This document shows, one piece after another, positions 41,979 to 50,529 of a stretch of 64,000 bases of DNA. Each line of letters begins with the position of its first letter. The stretch's first letter is position 1. The notes under the pieces were generated by a model. That model was not told the DNA's origin. It did not search any database and was given only the letters and a program-made list of their open reading frames with translations. Both the position numbers and the translations under genes were made by a program. This stretch comes from Cupriavidus cauae. GTDB taxonomy: Bacteria; Pseudomonadota; Gammaproteobacteria; Burkholderiales; Burkholderiaceae. The stretch lies in assembly GCF_008632125.1 (NCBI RefSeq), contig NZ_VWRN01000031.1:124001-188000 (forward strand), read 5' to 3'.

Positions 41979-42791
41979 TTACTTGTTGCCGAACAGGCGC
42001 GACAGCAGGCCCGGCTTCTGATAATCGACGAAGCGCATCGGCTTTTCCTTGCCGAGGAAGCGGTCCACCACGTCGCCGTAGGCGTCGGCGACGTCCGTGC
42101 CCTCCAGATGGATGGCCGGCGTGCCCTGGTTCGAGGCGTGCAGCACGGCCTCGGACTCCGGAATCACGCCGATCAGCTTGATGCGCAGGATTTCCTGGAT
42201 GTCGGTCAGCGACAGCATCTCGCCGCCGTGCACGCGCTTCGGGTTGTAGCGCGTGATCAGCAGGTGTTCCTTGATCGGCTCGCCTTCGCTGGCGCGCTTG
42301 GTCTTGGACGCCAGGATGCCCAGGATCCGGTCGGAGTCGCGCACCGACGAGACTTCCGGATTGGTGACGATCAGCGCCTCGTCGGCGAAGTACATCGCCA
42401 TCAGCGCGCCGGTCTCGATGCCGGCCGGCGAATCGCAGACGATGTATTCGAAATCCATGTCGATCAGGTTCTTGATCACCTTCTCGACCCCTTCGTGCGT
42501 CAGCGCTTCCTTGTCGCGGGTCTGCGAGGCCGGCAGGATGAACAGGTTCTCGCACTTCTTGTCCTTGATCAGCGCCTGGTGCAGATTGGCTTCGCCCTGC
42601 ACCACGTTGATCAGGTCGTAGACCACCCGGCGCTCGCAACCCATGATCAGGTCGAGGTTGCGCAGGCCGACGTCGAAGTCGATCACGGCGGTCTTGTGGC
42701 CGCGCAGGGCCAGCCCGGCGGCGAAGCTCGCGCTGGTGGTGGTCTTGCCGACGCCTCCCTTGCCGGAGGTCACAACGATGATTTTTGCCAT
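41979..42791 (-). CDS. minD: Septum-site-determining ATPase MinD
   Basis: Membrane-cycling ParA/MinD ATPase of 270 residues that recruits MinC. The deviant Walker A is SGKGGVGKTTTSASFAAGLA (residues 9-28), and switch residues are in DFDVGLRNLDLIMGCERR and VCDSPAGIETGALMAM. The C-terminal amphipathic membrane-binding helix is RFVDYQKPGLLSRLFGNK. It is the middle gene of minCDE. Confidence 0.98.
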   Translation of the reverse strand: MAKIIVVTSGKGGVGKTTTSASFAAGLALRGHKTAVIDFDVGLRNLDLIMGCERRVVYDLINVVQGEANLHQALIKDKKCENLFILPASQTRDKEALTHEGVEKVIKNLIDMDFEYIVCDSPAGIETGALMAMYFADEALIVTNPEVSSVRDSDRILGILASKTKRASEGEPIKEHLLITRYNPKRVHGGEMLSLTDIQEILRIKLIGVIPESEAVLHASNQGTPAIHLEGTDVADAYGDVVDRFLGKEKPMRFVDYQKPGLLSRLFGNK

Positions 42792-42852
42792 GGCTCTTGG
42801 TCCAGTAATAGGGTTGAAGCTTGCGCTGCGATGTTGCGGGACTCGGCCGGAC

Positions 42853-43617
42853 TCACTTCATGCGAAGCGGCTCGAGAATCAGGGTTTCGTCGGCAAGCCG
42901 GACCTGCGCGGGTTTGCCCAGCACGTCGGGCGGCAGGGTCTGTTCGGCGGTCCGGTAGATGCCGGCGATCGAAATCAGTTCGGGTTCCAGGCAGGTGCAG
43001 AAGATGCGCGCGTCGGGATTGCCCTTGACCCCCGCCAGCGCACGGCCGCGCAGCGGGGCGTAAATATGGATGTTGCCTTCGGCAATGACCTCGGCGCCGA
43101 AGCTGACCACGTCCATGATGACGACGTCGCCGTGCGCGTAGATCTGCTGGCCCGAGCGTAGCGGCTTGTCGATCAGCAGCGTCGTGGCGGCGCGCGGCGG
43201 CTCGGGTGCCGGTGCGGGTGCCGGTGCGGGAGCGGGGGCTTCGCTGGCGGCAGCGGCCGGCTCGGCCTCGCGCGCGGCGCCGGTACGTCCATTGCCGCGG
43301 CGGCTCTGGCTGTCCAGCATCGGCAGCCCGCAGGCCTGGGCCCAGTCGTGCTGCTCCTGGCGCGCCACCACACCGATCGCGCGGGCCTTCAGCGTGGACA
43401 GCGTGTCGATTACCGCGCCCAGTTCCGGGCGCTGGCCGTCTTCCAGAGAGCGCAGGTCCAGCGCGATGACATCGTTCGAGAAGAAATCGGGGGTCGCTTC
43501 GAAGCGCGACAGCAGATCGTCTCGCAGCGCCGAGGTATCCGCGGTATGGAGCGCAAGAAGGAGGGCGTCGACGTTGCCACTACGCAGCTCGAAGTGTGGC
43601 GATTTCTTCTGGGACAT
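42853..43617 (-). CDS. minC: Septum-site-determining inhibitor MinC
   Basis: FtsZ assembly inhibitor of 254 residues. The N-terminal domain (about 1-105) begins [21 protein letters not shown] flexible linker rich in Ala-Pro pairs (about residues 118-145) leads to the C-terminal beta-helix that binds MinD ([20 protein letters not shown], then [18 protein letters not shown]). ATG 43617 is used, because the in-frame upstream start would lie upstream of the likely promoter -10. It is the first gene of minCDE. Confidence 0.96.
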   Translation of the reverse strand: MSQKKSPHFELRSGNVDALLLALHTADTSALRDDLLSRFEATPDFFSNDVIALDLRSLEDGQRPELGAVIDTLSTLKARAIGVVARQEQHDWAQACGLPMLDSQSRRGNGRTGAAREAEPAAAASEAPAPAPAPAPAPEPPRAATTLLIDKPLRSGQQIYAHGDVVIMDVVSFGAEVIAEGNIHIYAPLRGRALAGVKGNPDARIFCTCLEPELISIAGIYRTAEQTLPPDVLGKPAQVRLADETLILEPLRMK

Positions 43618-43642
43618 AGCCGGGTAAGCGTGGAAATATCGC

Positions 43643-43648
43643 ATTCTA
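43643..43648 (-). promoter_or_regulatory. minCDE -10 element
   Basis: TAGAAT on the minus strand, 25 bases before the minC ATG. A TTACAG-like -35 stands 19 bases further upstream. It implies a very short leader of around 20 bases. Confidence 0.45.
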
Positions 43649-43826
43649 ACTGCCTCTTCCCGGCTAACTGTAACAATTGTCGATCAGGTGACCTGCAGGG
43701 CGCGATGTTTTGCCGCGCGGGGCGGCAGGGGCCGCAGGGGACCGACGGATTCGCCGCAAGGCCGGCCTTCGTTCTTCACCGGCGCCGCCGCTTGTTACGA
43801 TTGCGCATCCTGACCGAGGAGCATTC

Positions 43827-44798
43827 ATGGGTGCGATCGTCAATTGCGTGGCCTACCGCGGCGGCAAGCGGCTGGGCGAGGTCTCGTTGGAGGACATCAG
43901 CGAGGTACTGAAGACGCCGGACACCTTCGTCTGGCTGGGCCTGTACGAACCGGATCTCGCGCTGCTGCGCCAGGCGCAGCTCGAGTTCGGCCTGCACGAC
44001 CTGGCGGTCGAGGACGCGCTGAACGCCCATCAGCGCCCCAAGCTGGAGGCTTACGGCGACAGCGTCTTCATCGTCCTCAATACTGCCCAGCTGGTCGGCG
44101 ACAACGTCGAGATCGGCGAGACGCATCTGTTCGTCGGCCCCAACTACGTGGTGTCGGTCCGCCACGGGGCCAGCAGCACCTACGCCCCCGTGCGCGATCG
44201 CTGCGCGCACGAGCCGCACGCGCTGGCCAATGGGCCCGGCTACGTACTGTATGCGCTGATGGATTTCGTGGTCGATCACTACATGCCGATCGTCAACGGG
44301 CTCGAGGACACCTTCGAGCAGCTCGAGCAGGGCCTGTTCCGCGACCAGTTCGACCGGAACGCGATCGAGCGGCTGTACCACATCAAGCGGCAGGTGCTGC
44401 GGCTGCGCAATGCGGTCTATCCGATCGAGGAGATGTGCGGGCAGTTGATCCGCCTGCACGAGGAGCTGGTGCCCAAGGATCTGCGCGCCTATTTCCGCGA
44501 CGTCGAGGACCACGCCAGCCGGCTGCTGAGAACGCTCGATGTCGTGCGCGAAATGCTGACGACCGCGGTGCAGGTCAATCTGGCGCTGGTCACGGTGGGA
44601 CAGAACGAGGTGGTCAAGCGGCTCGCCGGCTGGGGTGCCATTCTCGCGATCCCGACGGTGGTATTCAGCCTGTACGGCATGAACTTCGAATTCATGCCGG
44701 AGCTGAAACTGCCGTTCGCCTATCCGGCCGTGGTCGCCGGCACCGCGCTGGCCTGCACGGCGCTTTGGCGCAAGCTGCATCGGGCGGGATGGGTTTGA
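43827..44798 (+). CDS. corA: CorA-family magnesium/cobalt transporter
   Basis: Pentameric divalent-cation channel of 323 residues. A large cytoplasmic N-terminal domain ends in the long stalk helix, with TM1 (GWGAILAIPTVVFSLYGMNF) and TM2 (VVAGTALACTALW) close to the C-terminus. The family signature GMN is present in LYGMNFEFMPEL. GAGGA lies six bases before ATG 43827. It is divergent from minC and stands alone. Confidence 0.95.
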   Translation: MGAIVNCVAYRGGKRLGEVSLEDISEVLKTPDTFVWLGLYEPDLALLRQAQLEFGLHDLAVEDALNAHQRPKLEAYGDSVFIVLNTAQLVGDNVEIGETHLFVGPNYVVSVRHGASSTYAPVRDRCAHEPHALANGPGYVLYALMDFVVDHYMPIVNGLEDTFEQLEQGLFRDQFDRNAIERLYHIKRQVLRLRNAVYPIEEMCGQLIRLHEELVPKDLRAYFRDVEDHASRLLRTLDVVREMLTTAVQVNLALVTVGQNEVVKRLAGWGAILAIPTVVFSLYGMNFEFMPELKLPFAYPAVVAGTALACTALWRKLHRAGWV

Positions 44799-44828
44799 TC
44801 CAAGTCGCTGTTATGCAGTGCTGCCCGC

Positions 44829-45125
44829 TCAGGTCGAACGTTTCACCCGCTTTGGATACTGCTGGCGAGAGTGCATGACACGAAGTATCTGTATCTCTGC
44901 GTTGACGAGCCGATAAACCACATAGTAGTTCGGATGGATAACCAGCTCCCGGGTGCCGCTGACACGGCCGCGTCGATATAGATACGGACGATCCGGCAGG
45001 GCAGCCGTCATCCGGTCAATGTCCTCGTATAGCGAATATGCTGCCTGGGCATTGTGCTCGGCGATATGGGACAGGATGGTATCGAGGTCCGCAAGCGCGG
45101 AATCGAGCCAATGAACCCGAGGCAT
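44829..45125 (-). CDS. RelE/ParE-family toxin
   Basis: Type II toxin of 98 residues with the RelE/ParE fold, either an mRNA interferase or a gyrase poison. Marks are VHWLDSALADLDTILSHIAE at the N-terminus and YLYRRGRVSGTRELVIHPNYYVVYRLVN, then ILRVMHSRQQYP with the C-terminal His/Arg cluster. The RVSGTRELV and YYVVYR pattern is closer to ParE/RelE2. The antitoxin gene ends 44 bases upstream on the same strand. Confidence 0.92.
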   Translation of the reverse strand: MPRVHWLDSALADLDTILSHIAEHNAQAAYSLYEDIDRMTAALPDRPYLYRRGRVSGTRELVIHPNYYVVYRLVNAEIQILRVMHSRQQYPKRVKRST

Positions 45126-45169
45126 TGCCTGGCTTCTACTGGTAATCGTGACAGGGAAGGGGCGGGCCG

Positions 45170-45379
45170 TTACTGGGGCTTGTCGGACCCGGCGGCCCCC
45201 ATCTTGAGCAAGCGGGTGCGGATGTGCGCCATTGCTTCCCGGTGCGGAATGAAGGTGGCGTCGGGCGAATCGGCCGCACGAATGGCGGCTTCAACCTCGG
45301 TCCGGAACCAGCGGTCATATTCCGCTGCCTCTTCGGCACTCTTGAATTTGGGCTGGAGGGGAGAACTTGCGTCGCTCAT
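45170..45379 (-). CDS. Antitoxin partner of the RelE/ParE toxin
   Basis: A 69-residue acidic-N-terminus protein with FKSAEEAAEYDRWFRTEVEA followed by FIPHREAMAHIRTRLLKMG, the pattern of RelB-like antitoxins that accompany ParE-type toxins (stability determinant family). It precedes the toxin on the same strand, the usual antitoxin-first order. No ribosome binding site is seen, and a TATACT -10 lies only seven bases before the ATG, so the message is probably leaderless. Autoregulation by the toxin-antitoxin complex is expected. Confidence 0.85.
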   Translation of the reverse strand: MSDASSPLQPKFKSAEEAAEYDRWFRTEVEAAIRAADSPDATFIPHREAMAHIRTRLLKMGAAGSDKPQ

Positions 45380-45386
45380 GCGGGGC

Positions 45387-45392
45387 AGTATA
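45387..45392 (-). promoter_or_regulatory. Antitoxin -10 element (leaderless message)
   Basis: TATACT on the minus strand. Transcription would start at or within a base or two of the antitoxin ATG at 45379. Confidence 0.5.
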
Positions 45393-45466
45393 AAGCCGCC
45401 GAGTCGTGCAGTACTTGAATTCATATCGTGGCTGAGCATGGCTGGGTGGGATACCCAGGTACTCCG

Positions 45467-45525
45467 AAAAAAAACCGGCCACCACCCCCGGTGCCGGGGC
45501 GCGACGTTGCGATGGTGGTGGCCGG
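45467..45525 (-). terminator. Strong Rho-independent terminator of an unassigned minus-strand transcript
   Basis: Twelve-bp perfect stem CCGGCCACCACC with GGTGGTGGCCGG. An apical region can pair again (CCCCGG with CCGGGG), and eight T residues follow on the minus strand. Confidence 0.85.
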
Positions 45526-45720
45526 GTCCGCGCAAGCTGCCCGTGTGATGAACAACGGAAGGGCATGTTACGAGCGCGGCGCTCGATCGTTTTCGGGAAC
45601 GGCCCGTGGCTTTTGCATTCGGCGTGCGGAGGCGCACGCGTCACGCAAAAACTGCGCGCTTTGCACATTCGCGATGGCAGCGATGCAGGGCACGGCAGCG
45701 CATAGACGGCGAAAAGACGG

Positions 45721-45797
45721 CAAACGAGCGGCAAACGAGCGGCAAACAGGCTTGGAACAAGCGGGGAACAAGGGACAACAAGGGGGAACAAGCGGCG
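45721..45797. repeat. Two 11-bp tandem arrays
   Basis: CAAACGAGCGG occurs at 45721-45731 and 45732-45742 with a partial third copy. Then four 11-bp units of GGAACAAGCGG type run from 45754 to 45797. Confidence 0.75.
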
Positions 45798-45866
45798 AGC
45801 GCGCGGCGCCAGGCGTCGGAATGCAATTTGCATCCTCGTGCGAATCCATCTTTCGGAGGAGCGACG

Positions 45867-46808
45867 ATGAACGATCCGCACGATCTGTCGGCGGTCGCCG
45901 CCACGTCGGGGGCCGCGGAAATTGCCGGACGCCAGGACGCCGTGGCACACCGGACGCTGGACCTCGACGGCATGCGCGTCTTCTACCGCGAAGCCGGACC
46001 GAAGGACGCACCCGCGATCCTGCTGCCGCACGGCTACCCGTGCTCGTCCTATCAATACCGCCGTCTGCTGCCGGCGCTGGCCGACCGCTGGCACGCCGTG
46101 GCGCCGGATTTCCCGGGATTCGGCTACAGCGATACACCGGACTTCGGGCAGTTCGGCTACGACTTCGACGCCTACGCGGCCTTTCTGCAGCGCTTCGCCG
46201 ACGCGCTCGGCCTAAAGCGGTACGCGCTTTACTTGCACGACTACGGTTCGCAGATCGGACTGCGGCTCGCGATCCGCGCCCCCGAGCGGATCGCCGCGCT
46301 GATCGTGCAGAACGGCGACATCTACGAGGACGCGCTCGGGCCCAAGTACGAGACGATCCGGCGCTATTGGGACGACCCGTCGCCGGCCAATCGCGCGCCG
46401 CTCGAAGCCGCCGCCAGCGAGCATGGCTTTCGCGACGAGTTCATCGGCGAAATCCGGTCCGAACACGTGCCGCGACTGTCGCCCGATCTATGGACGCTGC
46501 ATTGGCGCCTGATGGACACACCGGTCCGGCGCGAAGTGGCGGTGCGGCTGATGGAAGGGCTGAAGGCGAATCTCGACTGGTTCCCGCGCTACCAGGCCTA
46601 TCTGCGCGAACACCAGCCACCCACGCTGATTCTTTGGGGGCCGCACGACGGCTATATGCCCGAGGCCGCGGGCCGTGCCTATCTGCGCGATCTGCCGCGC
46701 GCGGAACTGCATATGACCGACGGCGGGCATTGGCTGCTGGAGACGCATTTCGCGCAGGTATGTCCGCTGATCCGGGGCTTCCTGGGGCGGGTCTGGAACG
46801 CAGCGTAG
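45867..46808 (+). CDS. Alpha/beta hydrolase, haloalkane-dehalogenase/epoxide-hydrolase-like
   Basis: Soluble 313-residue alpha/beta-hydrolase. The oxyanion region is AILLPHGYPCSSYQYRRLLP. The nucleophile elbow reads YLHDYGSQIGLRLA, with aspartate rather than serine at the nucleophile position, as in dehalogenases and epoxide hydrolases. The acid residue is probably in TLILWGPHDGYM, and the catalytic histidine is in DGGHWLLETH. CGGAGGA lies six bases before ATG 45867. The substrate is unknown. Confidence 0.87.
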   Translation: MNDPHDLSAVAATSGAAEIAGRQDAVAHRTLDLDGMRVFYREAGPKDAPAILLPHGYPCSSYQYRRLLPALADRWHAVAPDFPGFGYSDTPDFGQFGYDFDAYAAFLQRFADALGLKRYALYLHDYGSQIGLRLAIRAPERIAALIVQNGDIYEDALGPKYETIRRYWDDPSPANRAPLEAAASEHGFRDEFIGEIRSEHVPRLSPDLWTLHWRLMDTPVRREVAVRLMEGLKANLDWFPRYQAYLREHQPPTLILWGPHDGYMPEAAGRAYLRDLPRAELHMTDGGHWLLETHFAQVCPLIRGFLGRVWNAA

Positions 46809-46839
46809 TGGGGTGCGTTCCGTCAAGCTGTTGAGCGGG

Positions 46840-46867
46840 TGCCCTCTCCGTTTGGCGGGAGAGGGCA
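46840..46867. terminator. Hairpin between convergent genes
   Basis: Perfect 10-bp stem TGCCCTCTCC/GGAGAGGGCA with an eight-base loop, 31 bases after the hydrolase stop and 100 before the tctA stop. There is no T run, so it is at best a weak or Rho-assisted terminator. Confidence 0.4.
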
Positions 46868-46967
46868 GGGAGGAAGAGAAGCGGAGAGGAAAGCGGAAAG
46901 GGAAGCGGCCGCATGAAGCCCACGCCGTCGGCGAACAAGCCGCGGCTCTCCGCTCCCCGCCCCTTCG

Positions 46968-48470
46968 CTATTCCTCCTGGAACGCCTCCTCCCGCTTGGC
47001 CTTGACCGCGGGCAGCGCCACCACCGCCACCAGCGCGGCGGCCGCGACCAGCAGGCCCAGCGACAGCGGCCGCTCGATGAACACATGGAAGTCGCCCCGC
47101 GAGAGCAGCAGCGTGCGGCGGAAGTTCTCTTCCATCATCGGCCCCAGGACGAAGCCGAGCAGCAGCGGCGCGGGCTCGCAGCGCAGCTTCATGAAGACAT
47201 AGCCGATCATCCCGCAGGCGGCGGCGACGAACACGTCGAACACGGTGTTGTTGACCGAATAGACGCCGATGCAGCAGAACGTCAGGATCGCCGGATAGAG
47301 GAAGCGGTACGGCACCTTCAGCAGCTTGACCCAGATGCCGATCAGCGGCAGGTTCAGGATCACCAGCGTCAGGTTGCCGATCCACATCGAAGCGATCAGG
47401 CCCCAGAACAGCGAGGGGTTGCTGGTCATCACCTGCGGGCCGGGCTGGATATTGTGGATCGTCATCGCGCCGACCATCAGCGCCATCACCGCATTGGACG
47501 GAATGCCCAGCGTCAGCAGCGGAATGAACGAGGTCTGCGCGGCCGCGTTGTTGGCCGATTCCGGTCCGGCCACGCCTTCGATCGCGCCCTTGCCGAATTC
47601 GTGCGGATGCTTCGAGGTCTTCTTTTCCAGCGAATACGCCGCGAACGACGACAGCGACGCGCCGCCGCCCGGCAACACACCCAGCGCCGAGCCGAGCGCG
47701 GTGCCGCGCAGCACGGCGGGAATCATGCGCCTGAAGTCTTCCCTGGTCGGAAACAGGTTGGTCACGCGGTCGGTAAAAGTCTCGCGCGACTCCCGCTGCT
47801 CCAGATTGACGATGATCTCGGCGAAGCCGAACAGGCCCATCGCCAGCCCGGTGATGTTGATGCCGTCGGTCAGCTCCGGGACGTCGAACGAGAAGCGCGC
47901 CACGCCCGAATTGACGTCGGTGCCGATCAGGCCGATCAGCAGGCCGAGCACGATCATCGCCACGGCCTTGACCAGCGAGCCCGACGCCAGCACCACGGCG
48001 CCGATCAGGCCCAGCACCATCAGCGAGAAATACTCGGCGGGACCGAACTTGAAGGCCAGCTCCGACAGCGGCGTCGCGAACGCGGCCAGGATCAGCGTGG
48101 CGACGCTGCCGGCAAAGAACGAACCCAGCCCCGCGGTCGCCAGCGCGACGCCCGCGCGGCCCTTGCGGGCCATCTGGTAGCCGTCCAGCGTGGTCACCAC
48201 CGACGACGACTCGCCGGGCAGGTTGACCAGGATGGCGGTGGTCGATCCGCCGTACTGCGCACCGTAGTAGATGCCCGCCAGCATGATCAGCGCCGCCACC
48301 GGCGGCAGCGTGTAGGTGATCGGCAGCAGCATCGCGATCGTCGCCAGCGGCCCCAGGCCCGGCAGCACGCCGATCAGCGTCCCCAACACGCAGCCCAGCA
48401 GCGCATAGGCCAGGTTCTGCAGCGACAGCGCGGTGGAGAACCCCAGCGCCAGATGGTTGAGCAATTCCAT
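46968..48470 (-). CDS. Tripartite tricarboxylate transporter large permease TctA (second copy)
   Basis: A 500-residue TTT large permease with about twelve TM helices. It is paralogous to the gene at 8335, though clearly distinct in sequence. Marks are IGVLPGLGPLATIAMLLPIT, GIYYGAQYGGSTTAILVNLP, GVLPGGGASLSSFAAYSLEK and TLGIPSNAVMALMVGAMTI. ATG 48470 is preferred over a longer frame with a Cys/Arg-rich leader. It follows its tctB by 13 bases. No receptor gene is attached. Confidence 0.95.
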   Translation of the reverse strand: MELLNHLALGFSTALSLQNLAYALLGCVLGTLIGVLPGLGPLATIAMLLPITYTLPPVAALIMLAGIYYGAQYGGSTTAILVNLPGESSSVVTTLDGYQMARKGRAGVALATAGLGSFFAGSVATLILAAFATPLSELAFKFGPAEYFSLMVLGLIGAVVLASGSLVKAVAMIVLGLLIGLIGTDVNSGVARFSFDVPELTDGINITGLAMGLFGFAEIIVNLEQRESRETFTDRVTNLFPTREDFRRMIPAVLRGTALGSALGVLPGGGASLSSFAAYSLEKKTSKHPHEFGKGAIEGVAGPESANNAAAQTSFIPLLTLGIPSNAVMALMVGAMTIHNIQPGPQVMTSNPSLFWGLIASMWIGNLTLVILNLPLIGIWVKLLKVPYRFLYPAILTFCCIGVYSVNNTVFDVFVAAACGMIGYVFMKLRCEPAPLLLGFVLGPMMEENFRRTLLLSRGDFHVFIERPLSLGLLVAAAALVAVVALPAVKAKREEAFQEE

Positions 48471-48483
48471 AGCGTGGGCCTCC

Positions 48484-48945
48484 TCAAGCCGACAGGAAAG
48501 CCGGCCAAACCGGCATTTGCAGATTGATGCCGTAGACGAAGGCAACCAGGCTGATGACCACCAGCACCGCGGCATTGAGCAGCGCCCCGCGCCAGGTGAA
48601 CTCGTGGCTGGCCATCGACGCGATCAGCACCAGCAGGATCACCGACAGCACCATGCCGAGCGGCTTGAGCACCAGGCCGAACAGCACCACCGAGCCGAGC
48701 ACCCACAGCACGGTGCGCAGGTCCCAGCGTGCGAGCCGGTCGGACTCGCCCTTTGGTGACATGGCGCCAATCGTCACCACCGCGCCCAACAGCGCCAGCA
48801 CGATGCCGAGCCAGAACGGAAAGTAGCCGGGCCCCATGCGCGCCGCGGTGCCCATGGTGTAGCCGCGCGCGACCAGGGAAAAGCCGAGGCCGACGGCGAT
48901 GAACATCAGGCCGGAGAAGAAATCGGTTTGTTTGCGTATTCGCAT
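48484..48945 (-). CDS. Tripartite tricarboxylate transporter small permease TctB (second copy)
   Basis: A 153-residue, four-TM small subunit. TM1 is DFFSGLMFIAVGLGFSLVAR, followed by the family motif GTAARMGPGYFPFWLGIVLA. It is the first gene of a two-gene unit with tctA, preceded by a leader of about 230 bases and a promoter whose spacer is filled by a palindromic operator. ATG 48945 gives the usual family N-terminus. Confidence 0.92.
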   Translation of the reverse strand: MRIRKQTDFFSGLMFIAVGLGFSLVARGYTMGTAARMGPGYFPFWLGIVLALLGAVVTIGAMSPKGESDRLARWDLRTVLWVLGSVVLFGLVLKPLGMVLSVILLVLIASMASHEFTWRGALLNAAVLVVISLVAFVYGINLQMPVWPAFLSA

Positions 48946-49415
48946 GATGGCGCCCGCAGGATTCGAAACGGTGAACGGAACAGCCATCCCCGCCTGTCTT
49001 GGCGCAGGCTTGTCGCGATGGCACTCGGGAATGTCGCGGCGCGCGGGCCCATATGCCGGCGCGGCGACGGCAGGCGACCCTCGTCGTGGCGAGGGCGGCT
49101 GCAGGTCAGGGCTGGCGGAAGTCCCGGTGACGGACCGGGACCAGCGCCCTCACGACGGTGCGGAACCGTCGATGGCTACGAAAGATACATCATGGCGTGA
49201 TGTATTTGAACGAAAACAAGGGTAATTCCCGAGAAATTCACCGTGCCGGTGCCGGGTCAGGTGCGGGGGCATGCATGCGGGTTTGGCCCGATTGCAGCGG
49301 GCATTGGTGGCGCGATCCACGCGAACCACGCAGTCGGACAGGCGCGGCGGCGCGAGCCGTCCCTGGCCGGCGTGGTCCGCGTTGTTGCCGCCGTCGTTGC
49401 TGCTGTTGCCGCTGC
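48946..49415. other. Leader and promoter region of the second tctBA unit
   Basis: 470 bases with no credible gene. The operator-promoter is at 49182-49210. The GC-rich stretch 49000-49170 can form several short hairpins but shows no conserved riboswitch I can name. Confidence 0.6.
49182..49210 (-). promoter_or_regulatory. Promoter with palindromic operator for tctBA
   Basis: On the minus strand TTCAAA (49205-49210), 17 bases and TATCTT (49182-49187). A perfect palindrome ATACATCA-TGGCG-TGATGTAT (49185-49205) spans the spacer. The symmetry and size fit a GntR-family (FadR-type) or IclR-type repressor. Confidence 0.72.
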
Positions 49416-50342
49416 TTATGCGCCGCGCCCGGCGCTGTCACCGCTCGCGGAAGCGGGCGTATCGCCGATGGCGAAGTCGGCCATGTGTTCGAGCGCGCGG
49501 ACCAGCCCCGAGTGGTCCCAGGCCTCGCCGCCGAGCGCTTCGCAGACATTGAACAGCTGCTGGCACGACGCGGTGCCGGGCAGGCTCAGGCCGAGCTTGC
49601 GGGCGGTCGACAGCGCGAGGTTCAGGTCCTTCTGATGCAGCGCGATCCGAAAGCCCGGATCGAAGGTGCGGCGGATCATCCGTTCGCCATGCACCTCCAG
49701 GATGCGCGAGCTGGCAAAGCCGCCCATCAGCGCCTGCCGCACGCGCGCCGGGTCGGCCCCGGCCTTCGCGGCCAGTACCAGCGCCTCGCCGACCGCCTCG
49801 ATCGTCAGCGCGACGATGACCTGGTTCGCGACCTTGGCGATCTGCCCGTCGCCGACGCCGCCGACCAGCGTGATGTTCTTGCCCATCAGCTGCAGCAGCG
49901 GCAACACGCGATCGAACGCGGCCTGCTTGCCGCCCGCCATGATCGACAGCGTGCCGGCCTTGGCGCCGACCTCGCCGCCCGATACCGGCGCATCGACATA
50001 GTCGCAGCCGAGCGCTTCGATGCGTCCGGCGAACTCGCGCGTCTCGATCGGCGAGATCGAACTCATGTCGATCACCACCTTGCCGCCGGACAGCCCCGCC
50101 GCGACGCCGTTGTCGCCGAACAGCACGCGTTCGACGTCGGGCGTGTCCGGCAGCATCAGAATGACGATCTCCGCCTGCCGCGCGACCTCGGCCGCGTTCG
50201 CACAGGATTGCGCACCGGCATCGAGCAGCGCCTGGGGTGGGCCGCTGCGGCTATGGACGTACAGCGTATGTCCGCCTTCGAGTAGATGCTGGGCCATCGG
50301 CGCGCCCATCACGCCCAGGCCGATGAATCCGATATTGCTCAT
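49416..50342 (-). CDS. NAD(P)-dependent 3-hydroxyacid dehydrogenase (GarR/GlxR/HIBADH family)
   Basis: Beta-hydroxyacid dehydrogenase of 308 residues, most similar in motif pattern to tartronate semialdehyde (2-hydroxy-3-oxopropionate) reductase. The NAD(P) motif is IGFIGLGVMGAPMAQHLLEGG, the substrate-binding motif is DAPVSGGEVGAKAGTLSIMA, and the catalytic lysine is in IAKVANQVIVAL. The Ala/Ser-rich last 15 residues are extra. It lies downstream of the Ldh2-type gene on the same strand and upstream of tctBA, suggesting a shared catabolic role. Confidence 0.92.
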   Translation of the reverse strand: MSNIGFIGLGVMGAPMAQHLLEGGHTLYVHSRSGPPQALLDAGAQSCANAAEVARQAEIVILMLPDTPDVERVLFGDNGVAAGLSGGKVVIDMSSISPIETREFAGRIEALGCDYVDAPVSGGEVGAKAGTLSIMAGGKQAAFDRVLPLLQLMGKNITLVGGVGDGQIAKVANQVIVALTIEAVGEALVLAAKAGADPARVRQALMGGFASSRILEVHGERMIRRTFDPGFRIALHQKDLNLALSTARKLGLSLPGTASCQQLFNVCEALGGEAWDHSGLVRALEHMADFAIGDTPASASGDSAGRGA

Positions 50343-50486
50343 CTGTCTGCCTCATCGATAGATCGGGAACCGCCGGCTCCGTCCAGCATCGTACGCTGGC
50401 GCGTCCGGCACCAGCGCCAGCATACGCCCTGTGGGCCATACGCCGGGCGATACTTCCGAGCGATACCCTTCAGCGATGGCACCGGC

Positions 50487-50518
50487 CGATGCTGCCGGGC
50501 CATGGCCCGGCAGCATCG
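50487..50518. repeat. Perfect 32-bp palindrome
   Basis: CGATGCTGCCGGGCCA followed directly by its reverse complement, with no loop and no mismatch. It lies 12 bases after the Ldh2-type stop and 144 before the GarR-like ATG. It can extrude as a cruciform in DNA or form a hairpin in RNA. No T run follows. Confidence 0.9.
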
Positions 50519-50529
50519 CCTGCAGGCGC

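Larger units (their letters stand above)
45380..45866. other. Gap with terminator, 11-bp repeats and possible minus-strand RNA
   Basis: 487 bases between the toxin-antitoxin operon and the hydrolase gene, with no convincing protein gene. It holds the antitoxin -10, a strong minus-strand terminator at 45467-45525, and two 11-bp tandem arrays at 45721-45797. The terminator ends a transcript that no annotated gene explains. Confidence 0.6.

Noticed and set aside
45721..45797. Possible CRISPR array
   Set aside because: Units are 11 bp and contiguous, without spacers, and no cas gene is nearby.
45867..46808. Calling the hydrolase a haloalkane dehalogenase outright
   Set aside because: The aspartate nucleophile fits both dehalogenases and epoxide hydrolases, and the halide-binding residues cannot be confirmed by eye.
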